From: CAYSSJ01 sp964433675
GTDB lineage: Bacteria > Cloacimonadota > Cloacimonadia > Cloacimonadales > TCS61
NCBI GenBank assembly: GCA_964433675.1
Contig: CAYSSJ010000001.1
Location: 186,001 to 250,000 of the forward strand
Reading direction: 5' to 3'
DNA length: 64,000 nt
The notes under the pieces are model-generated. The model did no database searches. It was given only the letters and a program-made list of their open reading frames with translations, and was not told where the DNA came from. Of the stretch, positions 51,712 to 60,976 are shown one piece after another (positions within the stretch are counted from its first letter, which is position 1; each line of letters opens with the position of its first letter). The position numbers and the translations under genes were made by a program.

Positions 51712-52467
51712 ATGAAGACAGCAGCGAAAATAAGATTGATCATTTTTGCGATCATGATAGCGATCATAGCTGTTCAAGCAGTTGTGCTACACAATCAATC
51801 TAAAAAAATGAATTATGTTACTATCCTTACTTATGAAGATGGGCAGATGCTTTCTTTGGATGTAAGAAATCTAGAAGAACATGTAATCATGGTAACTCCC
51901 GATTTTGTGGATAGATTTAGCACATATAGCTCTCCATTTAATGATGGCAAAACTTTTGCTGAATTGATCAGAGATAACCTCAGAAATAGAGCTGTAGATC
52001 ACTATGGAACACCCAGAGGAACTTCACAACTCAGAAGAATTCACGAAGGAATCGACCTCTTTGTGCCGGAAAACACACCGGTATATCCGCTAACAGATTA
52101 TGGTATTGTCACCGAAGTTAGCGACGATCCAAACTATCTTTTGGAATCAGAGGCTAGGACCGGCGACGGAGAAGTAACTACTACTATGGTCGAGTATGGC
52201 AAGACGGTAAGGGTTCTCTATCCCGAAGGAATAGAAAGTCTTTATACTCATCTGAATGAAGTAAGTGTTTCTGCCGGACAAGAAGTTTTCAAAGATACCC
52301 AGTTGGGGCTTACAGGGGTAACCGGTAATCTGAGGCGCAGCGGTAAAGACTCTCATCTACATCTGGAGTTACGCGATAAAAACAACCAATCTGTCGATCC
52401 CCGGCACAGATTACATTTTGAGCAGGCTTCTTTGAGACATTTTCTTCAATATCTAAAGTTGGACTAG
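51712..52467 (+). CDS. M23-family metallopeptidase, membrane-anchored
   Basis: This 251-residue predicted cell-wall endopeptidase or LytM factor has one N-terminal helix (about residues 8-27) as signal anchor. The LytM domain has the zinc His/Asp in RIHEGIDLFV, then GIVTEVSDDPN, LYTHLNEVSVSAGQEV and the second metal motif HLHLELRD. All zinc ligands of an active M23 enzyme appear present. It is transcribed divergently from the ribosomal operon and has no operon partner downstream. Confidence 0.9.
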   Translation: MKTAAKIRLIIFAIMIAIIAVQAVVLHNQSKKMNYVTILTYEDGQMLSLDVRNLEEHVIMVTPDFVDRFSTYSSPFNDGKTFAELIRDNLRNRAVDHYGTPRGTSQLRRIHEGIDLFVPENTPVYPLTDYGIVTEVSDDPNYLLESEARTGDGEVTTTMVEYGKTVRVLYPEGIESLYTHLNEVSVSAGQEVFKDTQLGLTGVTGNLRRSGKDSHLHLELRDKNNQSVDPRHRLHFEQASLRHFLQYLKLD

Positions 52468-52537
52468 AAACTTAAATCGATCAGATATGCTAAGCGTTAT
52501 TATAAACGGTTTACTGAGGATAAGTCTTGCTTTTCGC

Positions 52538-52543
52538 TTGACA
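52538..52543 (+). promoter_or_regulatory. TTGACA hexamer upstream of the redox cluster
   Basis: CTTGACAC lies 57 bases before the start at 52595, with AAAATATTTT-type AT-rich sequence and the ribosome site GAGAGGAG between. The -10 is not clear. Confidence 0.3.
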
Positions 52544-52594
52544 CCAGATAAGTATGTCCAATTTTCAAAAACAAAAATATTTTGAGAGGAGATA

Positions 52595-54682
52595 ATGGAT
52601 AGATACCGACTAAGGAAACATCCCATCCTGCCCTTGAAAGATAAAAAGAAAATCCCTTTTTATTGGCATACTCAAAAATGTTATGCTTACATAGATGAAG
52701 TGATTTCTTCTGCACTGATAGCTAACGGGATCAGTATTTTCGGACATCATCATAAAGATGATAGTGCACAGGGTATTTTTTGTGCCAATGGTCAATGTGC
52801 CAAATGCTTGGTGATAGCAAACGGGAAAGCGGTGAAATCCTGCATGACTACTGTTACAGAAAACATGATAGTTTCTGCTGCTGACGGTTTACCCGAAGTG
52901 CCCGAAGACTCCAGAAAACTCAGTTTCGAACCTATCCCGGAGATCAAAACAGAAGTGCTGATAATCGGTGGAGGTCCAGCCGGATTGTCTGCTGCACTCG
53001 AACTTGCCGAATACAATATCGACACCATAATTGTGGATGATAAGAACGAACTGGGTGGCAAACTCGTTCTGCAGACTCATAAGTTCTTCGGTTCCGTGGA
53101 AGATTCTTATGCCGGAACTCGTGGGATTAAGATCGGGAAATATTTGGCAGATGAGGTTAGAAAAAACGAAAATGTGAAAGTATGGCAAAATAGTACCGCA
53201 CTATTCGTCTTCAGCGATAAAAAAGTAGGAATATTGCAGAATGAACAATACAAACTGGTCGTTCCGAAAATCGTCTTGAATGCTGCCGGAGCACGAGAAA
53301 AGTTTCTGCAATTCTATGGAAACACATTGGCAGGGATATATGGAGCCGGAGCATTCCAAACTTTAGTAAACCGGGATCTGGTCAAACCATCGAACAAATT
53401 ATTTATCGTTGGTGGCGGAAATGTTGGTTTGATAGCCGGCTATCATGCTATCCAAGCTGGGATAGAAGTAGTCGGATTGGCAGAGGCGATGCCCGGATGC
53501 GCCGGCTACAAAGTTCATGCCGATAAATTGAAAAGGTTAGGCGTTTCCATATATACGAGTCATACGGTCTTATCGGCAAATGGGGAGGAGACTATCTCGT
53601 CGGTTACAATCGTTGAAGTGGATGAGAGATTTCAGCCGCAAGCGGGTACGGAAAAAAGTTTTGAATGTGATACCCTGTTGATTGCAGTAGGTTTGGACCC
53701 CTTGGATGAATTTACCCAAGAAGCAGAACTTGCCGGATTGAAGGTTTACTCTGCCGGAGATGCCAATGAGATCGCAGAAGCCTCTTCGGCAATGTTTAAT
53801 GGGAAGATAATGGGATTGAACATAGCAAAAGAACTTGGGAAAGCTTCTGAAGGCATACCACAAGCTTGGCATCAGAAAGCTGAAGTTTTGAAAGCGCCGG
53901 CGGGTGAGACCTATCAGATAACCCTTCCCGATAAGCAAGAGGGCGTTTATCCGGTTATTCATTGTATTCAAGAAATCCCGTGTAACCCCTGCACAACCGT
54001 TTGTCCGACAAATTCGATAAAAATTCCGGAAGAAAACCTGATGGGATTACCGATATATGATGGAAGTTGTGTGGGTTGTTTCAAATGCCTTCTAATATGT
54101 CCCGGTTTAGCTATTACACTGGTGGACTATAGAAAAGATCTCGAATATCCCACCCTGACAATGCCTTATGAAATTAGTAATATCCCCGTAGAGTTAGGAG
54201 ATAAGATCGCGTTGACCGATATCGAGGGAAATGCCCTCAGAGAAGCCGAAGTTGTCGAAGTGAACAAAAAAATGTCCAAAACAACTCATCTCATCAAAGT
54301 GAAAATACCCAAAGAGTTTGCTCACAAAGCTGTATCATTCCAAGTACAGTCCGAAGAAGTGAGCAAACCACTTTCCGTACCTATTATTCCCGAGTTTATT
54401 GGCGACGATGTGATGATATGTCTGTGCGAACGAGTGAAAGCCGGTGATATCAGAGATTTAATTCACAAAGGGATTACAGATTTGAATCAGATCAAAGCAA
54501 TTACCAGAGCTGGAATGGGACCCTGTGGTGCCAAAACTTGCGAGACCTTGATCAAACAGATGATGAGGCAGGAAGGTGTATCTCCTCAAAGAGTTGTCCC
54601 AAATACGAAAAGACCGGTTTTCATCGAAGTTCATTTAGACAAATTTGCCGGTGGGAAGGAGAATGATAGTAATGCAGAATAA
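52595..54682 (+). CDS. Multidomain FAD/NAD iron-sulfur oxidoreductase
   Basis: This 695-residue cytoplasmic protein carries four redox modules. Residues 1-95 form a [2Fe-2S] domain (C63, C68, C71, C83). About 120-410 is a pyridine-nucleotide-disulfide-type core with an FAD site (VLIIGGGPAGLSAALELAEY) and a second Rossmann site (LFIVGGGNVGLIAGYHAIQ). About 455-510 holds two [4Fe-4S] motifs (CNPCTTVCP, CVGCFKCLLICP). The C-terminal BFD-like region has CLCERVKAGDIRDL and GMGPCGAKTC. The combination matches alpha subunits of dye-linked proline dehydrogenase, sarcosine oxidase or opine oxidase, with ferredoxin and 2Fe modules fused in. The next gene, overlapping it by 11 bases, is the expected DAO-type partner. 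Substrate is inferred as a secondary or N-substituted amino acid. Confidence 0.87.
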   Translation: MDRYRLRKHPILPLKDKKKIPFYWHTQKCYAYIDEVISSALIANGISIFGHHHKDDSAQGIFCANGQCAKCLVIANGKAVKSCMTTVTENMIVSAADGLPEVPEDSRKLSFEPIPEIKTEVLIIGGGPAGLSAALELAEYNIDTIIVDDKNELGGKLVLQTHKFFGSVEDSYAGTRGIKIGKYLADEVRKNENVKVWQNSTALFVFSDKKVGILQNEQYKLVVPKIVLNAAGAREKFLQFYGNTLAGIYGAGAFQTLVNRDLVKPSNKLFIVGGGNVGLIAGYHAIQAGIEVVGLAEAMPGCAGYKVHADKLKRLGVSIYTSHTVLSANGEETISSVTIVEVDERFQPQAGTEKSFECDTLLIAVGLDPLDEFTQEAELAGLKVYSAGDANEIAEASSAMFNGKIMGLNIAKELGKASEGIPQAWHQKAEVLKAPAGETYQITLPDKQEGVYPVIHCIQEIPCNPCTTVCPTNSIKIPEENLMGLPIYDGSCVGCFKCLLICPGLAITLVDYRKDLEYPTLTMPYEISNIPVELGDKIALTDIEGNALREAEVVEVNKKMSKTTHLIKVKIPKEFAHKAVSFQVQSEEVSKPLSVPIIPEFIGDDVMICLCERVKAGDIRDLIHKGITDLNQIKAITRAGMGPCGAKTCETLIKQMMRQEGVSPQRVVPNTKRPVFIEVHLDKFAGGKENDSNAE

Positions 54683-55826
54683 GAGCTATGATGTGATTGT
54701 TATCGGAGCCGGATCCGTCGGAGTTCCTATCGCTTTGTCTCTTGCGAAGCGTAAATATAGCGTTTTAGTCATCGACCAACAGCATGGTCCCGGTCAGGAA
54801 AACAACAAAAAAGCTATCGGTGGAGTTCGAGCTACACATTCGGATTACGGTAAGATCCAGATCGCCAAACAAAGCATTGAGATATTTTCAACTTGGCAGG
54901 AACAGTATGGAGTTGATATCGGTTGGAGAAGCCACGGCTATAGCTATCCTGCTTATGATGAGCAAATCGAAAAGAATCTGAAAGGCTTAATGAAAATTCA
55001 AAGATCTTATGGCTTGAATATTAGATGGCTTGAAGCTGATGAATACGAAGATTTGGTGCCCGGTATTGTTAAAGATGGTTTGAGAGGTTCTACTTTTGCT
55101 CCGGAGGATGGAAACTGTTCGCCACTTCTGGCTATGTCTGCCATGTATTTTCGCTCTGTCGAAAATGGAGCAGAATATGCTTTTGCAGAAAAAGTGTTGC
55201 ATATTAAAATGCACAAAGATAGTGCTGAGGTAAAAACTGATAAAAATCATTATTATGCCGCTACCATAGTCAATGCAGCCGGCAGTTATGCCAAAGAGAT
55301 AGGTGAGATGGTCGGAATCTCGATTCCGGTGGAACCGGATAATCATGAAGCGGGAATTACTGAGCCGGTAAAACAGTTTTTCAAGCCGATGGTGGTAGAT
55401 ATGAGAAAGGCACCCGGGTCGGCGAATTTCTATTTTTATCAGAACCATGAAGGGCAGGTTGTTTTTTGCATCACTCCCGAGCCTCCAATATTGGGAATAG
55501 ACAACAGATCCACCTCGGAGTTTCTCCCCATGTGCTCCAAAAGAATGTTACAGATCTATCCCCGATTGAGATATCTGAGAGTAAGGCGAACATGGCGGGG
55601 GCAATATCCCATGACACCGGATGGTTTCCCGATCGTGGGAGCTCTCGAAGAAATGCCGAATTTTGTCAATGCTGTCGGAATGTGCGGGCAAGGGTTCATG
55701 TTGGGCCCCGGAATGGGAGAACTTGTCTCCAAAATAATCGATAATGACATTGACAACAAAGATCGCAAAGTGCTTCAAAGTTTCAATTTTTACCGTAGTT
55801 TCAGTGGTACGGAAGCGTTTAAATAA
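54672..55826 (+). CDS. DAO-family FAD-dependent oxidoreductase (proline dehydrogenase/sarcosine oxidase beta-like)
   Basis: This 384-residue flavoprotein likely oxidises an amino or imino acid and passes electrons to the upstream iron-sulfur subunit. The FAD site is DVIVIGAGSVGVPIALSLAKR, then GGVRATHSDYGKIQIAK, VNAAGSYAKEIGEM and the C-terminal TPDGFPIVGALEE plus GMCGQGFMLGPGMGELVSKII. The frame opens with TTG 54645. ATG 54672 is preferred: AAGGAG lies 10 bases upstream and the FAD fold begins directly after it. Candidates are proline, sarcosine or hydroxyproline. The P5C dehydrogenase at 33440 would take the product if it is proline. Confidence 0.87.
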   Translation: MQNKSYDVIVIGAGSVGVPIALSLAKRKYSVLVIDQQHGPGQENNKKAIGGVRATHSDYGKIQIAKQSIEIFSTWQEQYGVDIGWRSHGYSYPAYDEQIEKNLKGLMKIQRSYGLNIRWLEADEYEDLVPGIVKDGLRGSTFAPEDGNCSPLLAMSAMYFRSVENGAEYAFAEKVLHIKMHKDSAEVKTDKNHYYAATIVNAAGSYAKEIGEMVGISIPVEPDNHEAGITEPVKQFFKPMVVDMRKAPGSANFYFYQNHEGQVVFCITPEPPILGIDNRSTSEFLPMCSKRMLQIYPRLRYLRVRRTWRGQYPMTPDGFPIVGALEEMPNFVNAVGMCGQGFMLGPGMGELVSKIIDNDIDNKDRKVLQSFNFYRSFSGTEAFK

Positions 55827-55829
55827 ATC

Positions 55830-56957
55830 ATGAAAGTCAGCATAGAAAAAGTAGAATCCTATGATCTGAAAAAAATCGAAAAAACACTCGAGAAAATCTG
55901 CGATTCGTTAGGGTTTTGGCAGAGTATTTCCAATGCAAAAACTGTACTTATCAAACCTAATTTACTTGGTCCTTTCAAGCCGGAAAAAGCTGTTACGACT
56001 CATCCTATAGTCTTGGAAGCACTGATTGGATTGTTAAAGAAAAGAGGGAAAGAGATCTGGATCGGCGATAGTCCTGGTGGTTCTACCTCAGTTCAGCATG
56101 TTTATAACGAGACCGGTATTGCTGAAATTGCTAACAAATATGAGATCGACTTGGTTAATTTCAGCGAAGGTGGGATAGTTAAGAAACAAGCCGGAGAGAT
56201 AGAATTCCCGATCACCAAACATTTCTGGCAGGCTGATGCTGTGATCAATGTCGCCAAATTGAAAACTCATAGTCTGATGTATTACACCGGAGCAGTAAAA
56301 AACATGTACGGTGTGATTCCGGGTTTGAAGAAATCCGACTACCATCGGCTCTATCCGGATTATAAAGATTTTACCAAAGTACTCACAGCTTTACATTCGA
56401 TAACCTATCCCAAGATCACTTTGAATATACTCGATGGTATCTGGGGTATGGAAGGCGAAGGACCTTCTGCCGGTATGCCGAGAAAATTCTCTCTACTGGC
56501 AGTAAGTAACTCCGCAGCCGCACTCGATTGTTCTGTCTCCGCTATGTTGGGTTTCAAACAAAACCAACTTACATATATCTACAATGCTCTCGAGATCGAA
56601 GATCTGAAAACAGAAGACATTGAACCGGATAAGAAATGGAAAGAATTTAGATTCGCTAATGTGAAGATAAAAAAAGTAAGCGCTCTGATAAAATTGATAA
56701 CTTATTCACCAAAATTTCTAAAAAATATATTTAGGAAATTATACATATATCATCCGGCATTCAGTAAAAACTGCAAACGGTGTATGGTTTGTGTAAATAG
56801 CTGTCCTGTAAAAGCTCTCACACTCACCAAAGAAGATAAAGTACCCCAGATCGATGTAAAAAAATGTATTAAATGCATGTGTTGTCATGAACTTTGTCCC
56901 TATTCGGCAGTTTACATCAAAAAAAGTTTCCTTGCCAAAATTCTCATACGATCATGA
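55830..56957 (+). CDS. DUF362 protein with C-terminal 2[4Fe-4S] domain
   Basis: This 375-residue iron-sulfur protein has the DUF362 region over residues 1-300 (VLIKPNLLGPFKPEKAVTTHP, IGDSPGGST, NVAKLKTHSLMYYTGAVKNMYG). Near the end sit two ferredoxin motifs (CKRCMVCVNSCPVKAL and CIKCMCCHELCPYSAV). It starts 3 bases after the DAO-type gene and is likely an electron carrier or accessory factor for it, but this is inferred. Compared with the DUF362 protein at 3847, the cluster is terminal rather than internal, so the two are distant paralogues. Confidence 0.9.
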   Translation: MKVSIEKVESYDLKKIEKTLEKICDSLGFWQSISNAKTVLIKPNLLGPFKPEKAVTTHPIVLEALIGLLKKRGKEIWIGDSPGGSTSVQHVYNETGIAEIANKYEIDLVNFSEGGIVKKQAGEIEFPITKHFWQADAVINVAKLKTHSLMYYTGAVKNMYGVIPGLKKSDYHRLYPDYKDFTKVLTALHSITYPKITLNILDGIWGMEGEGPSAGMPRKFSLLAVSNSAAALDCSVSAMLGFKQNQLTYIYNALEIEDLKTEDIEPDKKWKEFRFANVKIKKVSALIKLITYSPKFLKNIFRKLYIYHPAFSKNCKRCMVCVNSCPVKALTLTKEDKVPQIDVKKCIKCMCCHELCPYSAVYIKKSFLAKILIRS

Positions 56958-56976
56958 AATGCATCCGGAGGGGAGA

Positions 56977-57042
56977 ATGGTTATGAAATTGTTTCGTGTT
57001 TATATAGACAAAAGTTCACCAAAGAGCGAATATGATAAGTAA
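56977..57042 (+). CDS. Possible 21-codon leader ORF before ftsB-like gene
   Basis: A short frame, MVMKLFRVYIDKSSPKSEYD plus K, follows an excellent ribosome site (GGAGGGGAG at 56967-56975). It ends inside the ftsB-like gene, overlapping its start by 11 bases. The ftsB-like start at 57032 has no good ribosome site of its own, so translation of this leader could deliver ribosomes by reinitiation. The sequence shows only the frame and the ribosome site; expression is unproven. Confidence 0.4.
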   Translation: MVMKLFRVYIDKSSPKSEYDK

Positions 57043-57319
57043 GAAGCTAAAAAAAAATATCATCTACTTCATCGTTGCGGCAATTATAATCTACATGCTA
57101 TTTTTCGATAGCTCCAGTTTTTATAAACGATATCAAATCAATCGAGAATTGGAGAACATGCAAGCTGAGATTGAAGAGCTTTCCCGTCAGAATGAAGAGT
57201 TACGCTTAGAAAATGAGAAATTGAAAACAGATCCGAAAATATGGGAAAAATTAGCCCGAGAATTGGGTATGCAAAAAAGAGATGAAGAGATCATTATTTT
57301 TCAGGAAAAATCCGAATAA
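57032..57319 (+). CDS. FtsB/DivIC-family cell-division protein
   Basis: This 95-residue bitopic protein has a short basic N-terminus, one membrane helix (about residues 10-26), and a leucine-zipper-like coiled coil (about 36-66: NRELENMQAEIEELSRQNEEL). A C-terminal KIWEKLARELGMQKRDEEII is typical of septum-formation initiators (FtsB, DivIC, FtsL class). It would sit in the FtsQLB-type complex at the septum. It is probably coupled to the upstream leader frame and lies 17 bases before the large surface protein. Confidence 0.87.
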   Translation: MISKKLKKNIIYFIVAAIIIYMLFFDSSSFYKRYQINRELENMQAEIEELSRQNEELRLENEKLKTDPKIWEKLARELGMQKRDEEIIIFQEKSE

Positions 57320-57336
57320 AAGAAGGAGATTTATAG

Positions 57337-60300
57337 ATGTTTTGTAAAAAGTATGTTTTTATAGTTATTATATTGGTGTTTGTTGTTAATATGGCATTTA
57401 CTAAAATTCTAGATAAAGCACCAGATGTATCCGGCCATGTCACGGTTCAACCACAGGATGATCTGTTTGATTTTCAAATTAGTTTTGATCTGGAGACAGA
57501 AAGTGAATCCGGGCTTGCTACGTACAATGATTTTATATATACTACCCGGTGGAATGGCAATGAAATCTACAAGTATGATCTGGAGGGGACTTTTATTTCG
57601 TCATTTACGATACCGGGCATATCGCATATTCGTACTCTGACCTATGATGGCGCTTACTTTTATGGCTCAGCAGCTTCTAATATAATCTATAAAATGGATT
57701 TTGAGCAACAGTCTCTTGTTGGAACGATCAATTCACCGGTTACCGTTCGAGCTATTTCTTACGATAATGAAAATGATGGTTTTTGGGTAAATAACTGGTC
57801 GTCGGACTTTACCCTGATAGATAGAAACGGCTCTATTTTACAATCCTTTTCGGTAGGAGAGTATGGTAGTTTTTATGACCTAGCTTACGATAATGTCCTA
57901 GATGAGGGTCCTTATTTATGGGGTTATAGCCAAATGGGCAATGGCAATCTTTTGGTTCAGTATGATATAGGCAGTACTGAGGTTGTAAACACTTTCGATA
58001 TCAATTCTTTAACCCAGATACCAGAGAATGGGGTTGCCGGTGGTCTGTTTATCACAGATAGTATAGTTTATGGTAAATGGTCGATTATCGGACTGATGCA
58101 GGGTGAGTTGATCTGGGCTTTGGAATTAACCGATTCTGCCGATCCACTGGCACCGGCAGCTGTAGAAAATATGAATGCCGTTGCAAATGCAAGCGGTCAG
58201 CTGCATGCCACTTTGTATTGGACTAATCCGCAACTGCAAGTCAATGGTGAGCCATTAAACGAATTGACTTCAGTAAATATTTATAGGAACAACGAGCTGA
58301 TCCATAGCAATGTTAATCCGACAATTGGAGGAAACGGCGTCTATACGGATACTGTCTCGGAATCAGGGATGTATACTTACACTCTGGTAGGAGAGAATGC
58401 TCATGGTGAGGGTTTGCCTACAAGCAGTTCTGTTTGGGTTGGTGAAGATCTGCCTGCTGCGGTATCCAATCTGCAATTATCTCAAACTGGTACTGACCCA
58501 TTAGAAGCTACTCTTACATGGCAGAATCCAAACAACGGACTTCATGGTGGACCGTTTAACCAACCAATTGAGGGATATCATATTTTTAGATCGGATGGCG
58601 TACAGTTTGAACTAACTGGTTTGACGACTGTGTTTGTGGACGACACGATAATTACCCCCGGATATTATAGTTATGAAGTGATAGCTTATAACAGTATCGG
58701 TATGGGCGGAAGCTCATTTTCATCCACTCAGCTTATTGCCGGGCCAAATAGTTTATTAGTTTCCAATTTCGATGAATGGTTACCTGATGGATGGCAGATC
58801 TCATCGACATCCGGTGAAATCAATTGGCAGCATCATAACGGCAGTAATGCCGGTGGAAGCGCTCCGGAAGCTCAGTTTCATTGGGCACCACAGAATACCG
58901 GCACACAGAGATTGATCTCTCCTACTATCAATACTTCCCAGTTTGATGAAGTGTCACTGGAGTTCAAACATAGTATAGACGATTTCAATGGGGACTATAC
59001 TCTGAAACTGGAAACTTCCAGCGATGGTGAACTTTGGAACGAAGTAGTTGCTTTTCCTTCTCAAGATCTTCCACCTACGACAGTCGATATGGATATAAGC
59101 AACATGGATGTCGGTTCTACGACATTTCAAATAGCCTGGACTTTCGAAGGGGATAGTTACAATATCAACAATTGGTATATAGATGATATCGTATTGATCG
59201 GTAGTGGTAGCCCACCCCAACCCGGCTATATTCAGGGTACTATCTCACTTTCGGATGGAGGGGGAGATATCACAGAAGTCGAAGTTGCAGTAGCATACCA
59301 AACTACTACTCCCAATGCTAATGGCAATTATAGTTTTACTTTAAGTCCAGGGGAATACAACGTAATCGCTCAACTTGAGGGATATGAAACAGCCGTATTC
59401 GAAGATGTGGTCGTAGTTGCCGGTGAAGTTACGGATAATGTGGATTTGGAGTTACAATATATTTATCCTTATAATCATCCGGTAAACCTATCAGTCGATC
59501 CGGAGACCGGATTGTTTAGCTGGGACGCTCCCGTATATTCTGATGGTCTTTTCGAAGGGTTCGAAGGTGAAGATTTTCCACCTGCGGGCTGGTTAACAGT
59601 AAACTTAGATGAAGGTAGCGGTTGGGAGCTTTTGGAAGTAGGCACTACACCTATACCGGGATGGGATAGTGGAACAGCCTATGCCGCTCCTGATGGTGGT
59701 GAGCAGATGGCTTTTTGTTCTTATCTTACCGGCGGAGATTATTTTACAGATCAATGGCTGATTACACCGCAGGTTAGGGTGGGACATGGTTTTGTGCTAT
59801 CTTTCTACATGCGGTATGCGTTCAATAATTTTGATGACTATATAGAGATCCTCATCTCGACAGATTCTCAATCTGATCCGGAGGATTTTTCGATTATTGT
59901 AGACCAAATTGATCTCGATGCCAATAGTTCTACTGAATGGGTATTGTATGAATACAATCTGAATGACCTTGTTTCCGCCGGCACAGATGTTTTCGTGGCA
60001 TTCAGACAAACAATAGATGATATCTGGCAGAACGGTAGTGCTATTATGATAGATAATGTATATATTGATGAGCAAAACAGTATTCAACAAACTCCTCTCC
60101 TTTCCTTCGGAAACCACAAAGACGTGAATGCGCAAAGAGAGCTATCTTTTGATGATAATTCAAAAAGATCGAATGTGGTAGTAAAGGGAAGAGATGAGTT
60201 TCTTGGATATCAGGTTTATTTAGATGGAATGTTGATGGGACAAACAGATGATACACACTGGTATTTTGAAGATCTGATACATGGAGAGTCTTATGTGGCT

Positions 60301-60669
60301 GGAGTTAGAGCTGTCTATGATGATGGTGTATCTCAGATTATAACCTATGAATTCGAATATGCTGGCGTGAGTGCAGACAATCCTGTAGTTACGAAGACAC
60401 AGCTTCACAAAAACTATCCCAATCCATTCAATCCGGAAACTACTATCAGTTTTTCTATCAACACACCTGGTAGAGTAGAGATAGACATTTACAATATCAA
60501 AGGTGAGAAAGTGCGTACGCTAGTACGAGAAGAATATCCTACCGGAAATCATAGTGTGGTATGGAACGGAACAGATAATCAGAATCGCAGTGTAGCCAGT
60601 GGTGTGTATATGTACAGAATGAGTACAGAAAACTACTCAAGCACAAAGAAAATGATATTGATAAAATAG
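57337..60669 (+). CDS. Large secreted protein with beta-propeller-like, Fn3 and adhesion domains, FCB sorting signal
   Basis: This 1110-residue exported protein has a signal peptide at about residues 1-22. Propeller-like repeats follow (about 35-265: LTYDGAYFYGS, ISYDNENDGFWVNN), then two fibronectin III-like domains with PAAVENMNA and PAAVSNLQLS starts. A choice-of-anchor-J-like domain (SNFDEWLPDGWQ), a carboxypeptidase-regulatory fold (GYIQGTISLSDGGGDITEVE) and a second anchor-J-like domain (GFEGEDFPPAGW) come next. The type IX-type sorting domain (about 1025-1110: NYPNPFNPETTISF, ASGVYMYRM, KKMILIK) ends it. It resembles the next gene over its N-terminal half. Likely role is cell-surface adhesion or binding; ligand unknown. 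Confidence 0.88.
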   Translation: MFCKKYVFIVIILVFVVNMAFTKILDKAPDVSGHVTVQPQDDLFDFQISFDLETESESGLATYNDFIYTTRWNGNEIYKYDLEGTFISSFTIPGISHIRTLTYDGAYFYGSAASNIIYKMDFEQQSLVGTINSPVTVRAISYDNENDGFWVNNWSSDFTLIDRNGSILQSFSVGEYGSFYDLAYDNVLDEGPYLWGYSQMGNGNLLVQYDIGSTEVVNTFDINSLTQIPENGVAGGLFITDSIVYGKWSIIGLMQGELIWALELTDSADPLAPAAVENMNAVANASGQLHATLYWTNPQLQVNGEPLNELTSVNIYRNNELIHSNVNPTIGGNGVYTDTVSESGMYTYTLVGENAHGEGLPTSSSVWVGEDLPAAVSNLQLSQTGTDPLEATLTWQNPNNGLHGGPFNQPIEGYHIFRSDGVQFELTGLTTVFVDDTIITPGYYSYEVIAYNSIGMGGSSFSSTQLIAGPNSLLVSNFDEWLPDGWQISSTSGEINWQHHNGSNAGGSAPEAQFHWAPQNTGTQRLISPTINTSQFDEVSLEFKHSIDDFNGDYTLKLETSSDGELWNEVVAFPSQDLPPTTVDMDISNMDVGSTTFQIAWTFEGDSYNINNWYIDDIVLIGSGSPPQPGYIQGTISLSDGGGDITEVEVAVAYQTTTPNANGNYSFTLSPGEYNVIAQLEGYETAVFEDVVVVAGEVTDNVDLELQYIYPYNHPVNLSVDPETGLFSWDAPVYSDGLFEGFEGEDFPPAGWLTVNLDEGSGWELLEVGTTPIPGWDSGTAYAAPDGGEQMAFCSYLTGGDYFTDQWLITPQVRVGHGFVLSFYMRYAFNNFDDYIEILISTDSQSDPEDFSIIVDQIDLDANSSTEWVLYEYNLNDLVSAGTDVFVAFRQTIDDIWQNGSAIMIDNVYIDEQNSIQQTPLLSFGNHKDVNAQRELSFDDNSKRSNVVVKGRDEFLGYQVYLDGMLMGQTDDTHWYFEDLIHGESYVAGVRAVYDDGVSQIITYEFEYAGVSADNPVVTKTQLHKNYPNPFNPETTISFSINTPGRVEIDIYNIKGEKVRTLVREEYPTGNHSVVWNGTDNQNRSVASGVYMYRMSTENYSSTKKMILIK

Positions 60670-60976
60670 TCGTGAATAAGTTCGATGAGTAAAACCATGA
60701 TTCAGAAATACACACTATAACTTGGTGATAATCAGTAAAGGATTCTCAAAAAAAGATTGACGGAAACAACGATGTTTTTCTTTATTGCTTCTCAAAAGGT
60801 GAATGATATGTGTTTTGGAAGGGGGAGAGTAAAATAAAAACGTTATTGTCGAAGCTAATAGCTAGTTTAATTGTAAATTCATTTCGAAGAAAAAATTACG
60901 ATCGTTACTATCAAAGTCAAAAGCATTGTGTATTAATTAACCCATTTTTTATCAAATTTCAAATTAAGGAGAACGC
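60670..60976 (+). other. Intergenic stretch between paralogous surface-protein genes
   Basis: This is the only gap over 300 bases. I see no tRNA, no convincing terminator and no ORF beyond a few codons. TTGACG at 60757-60762 is a near match to the TTGACA hexamer of other gaps. A purine-rich GGAAGGGGGAGAG at 60817-60829 looks like a ribosome site but has no start codon after it. AAGGAG at 60967-60972 serves the next gene. The rest is unremarkable AT-rich sequence. Confidence 0.6.

Noticed and set aside
60808..60837. Nine-codon frame MCFGRGRVK in the gap before the last gene
   Set aside because: It has no ribosome site of its own; the purine-rich tract is inside it and leads to no start codon.
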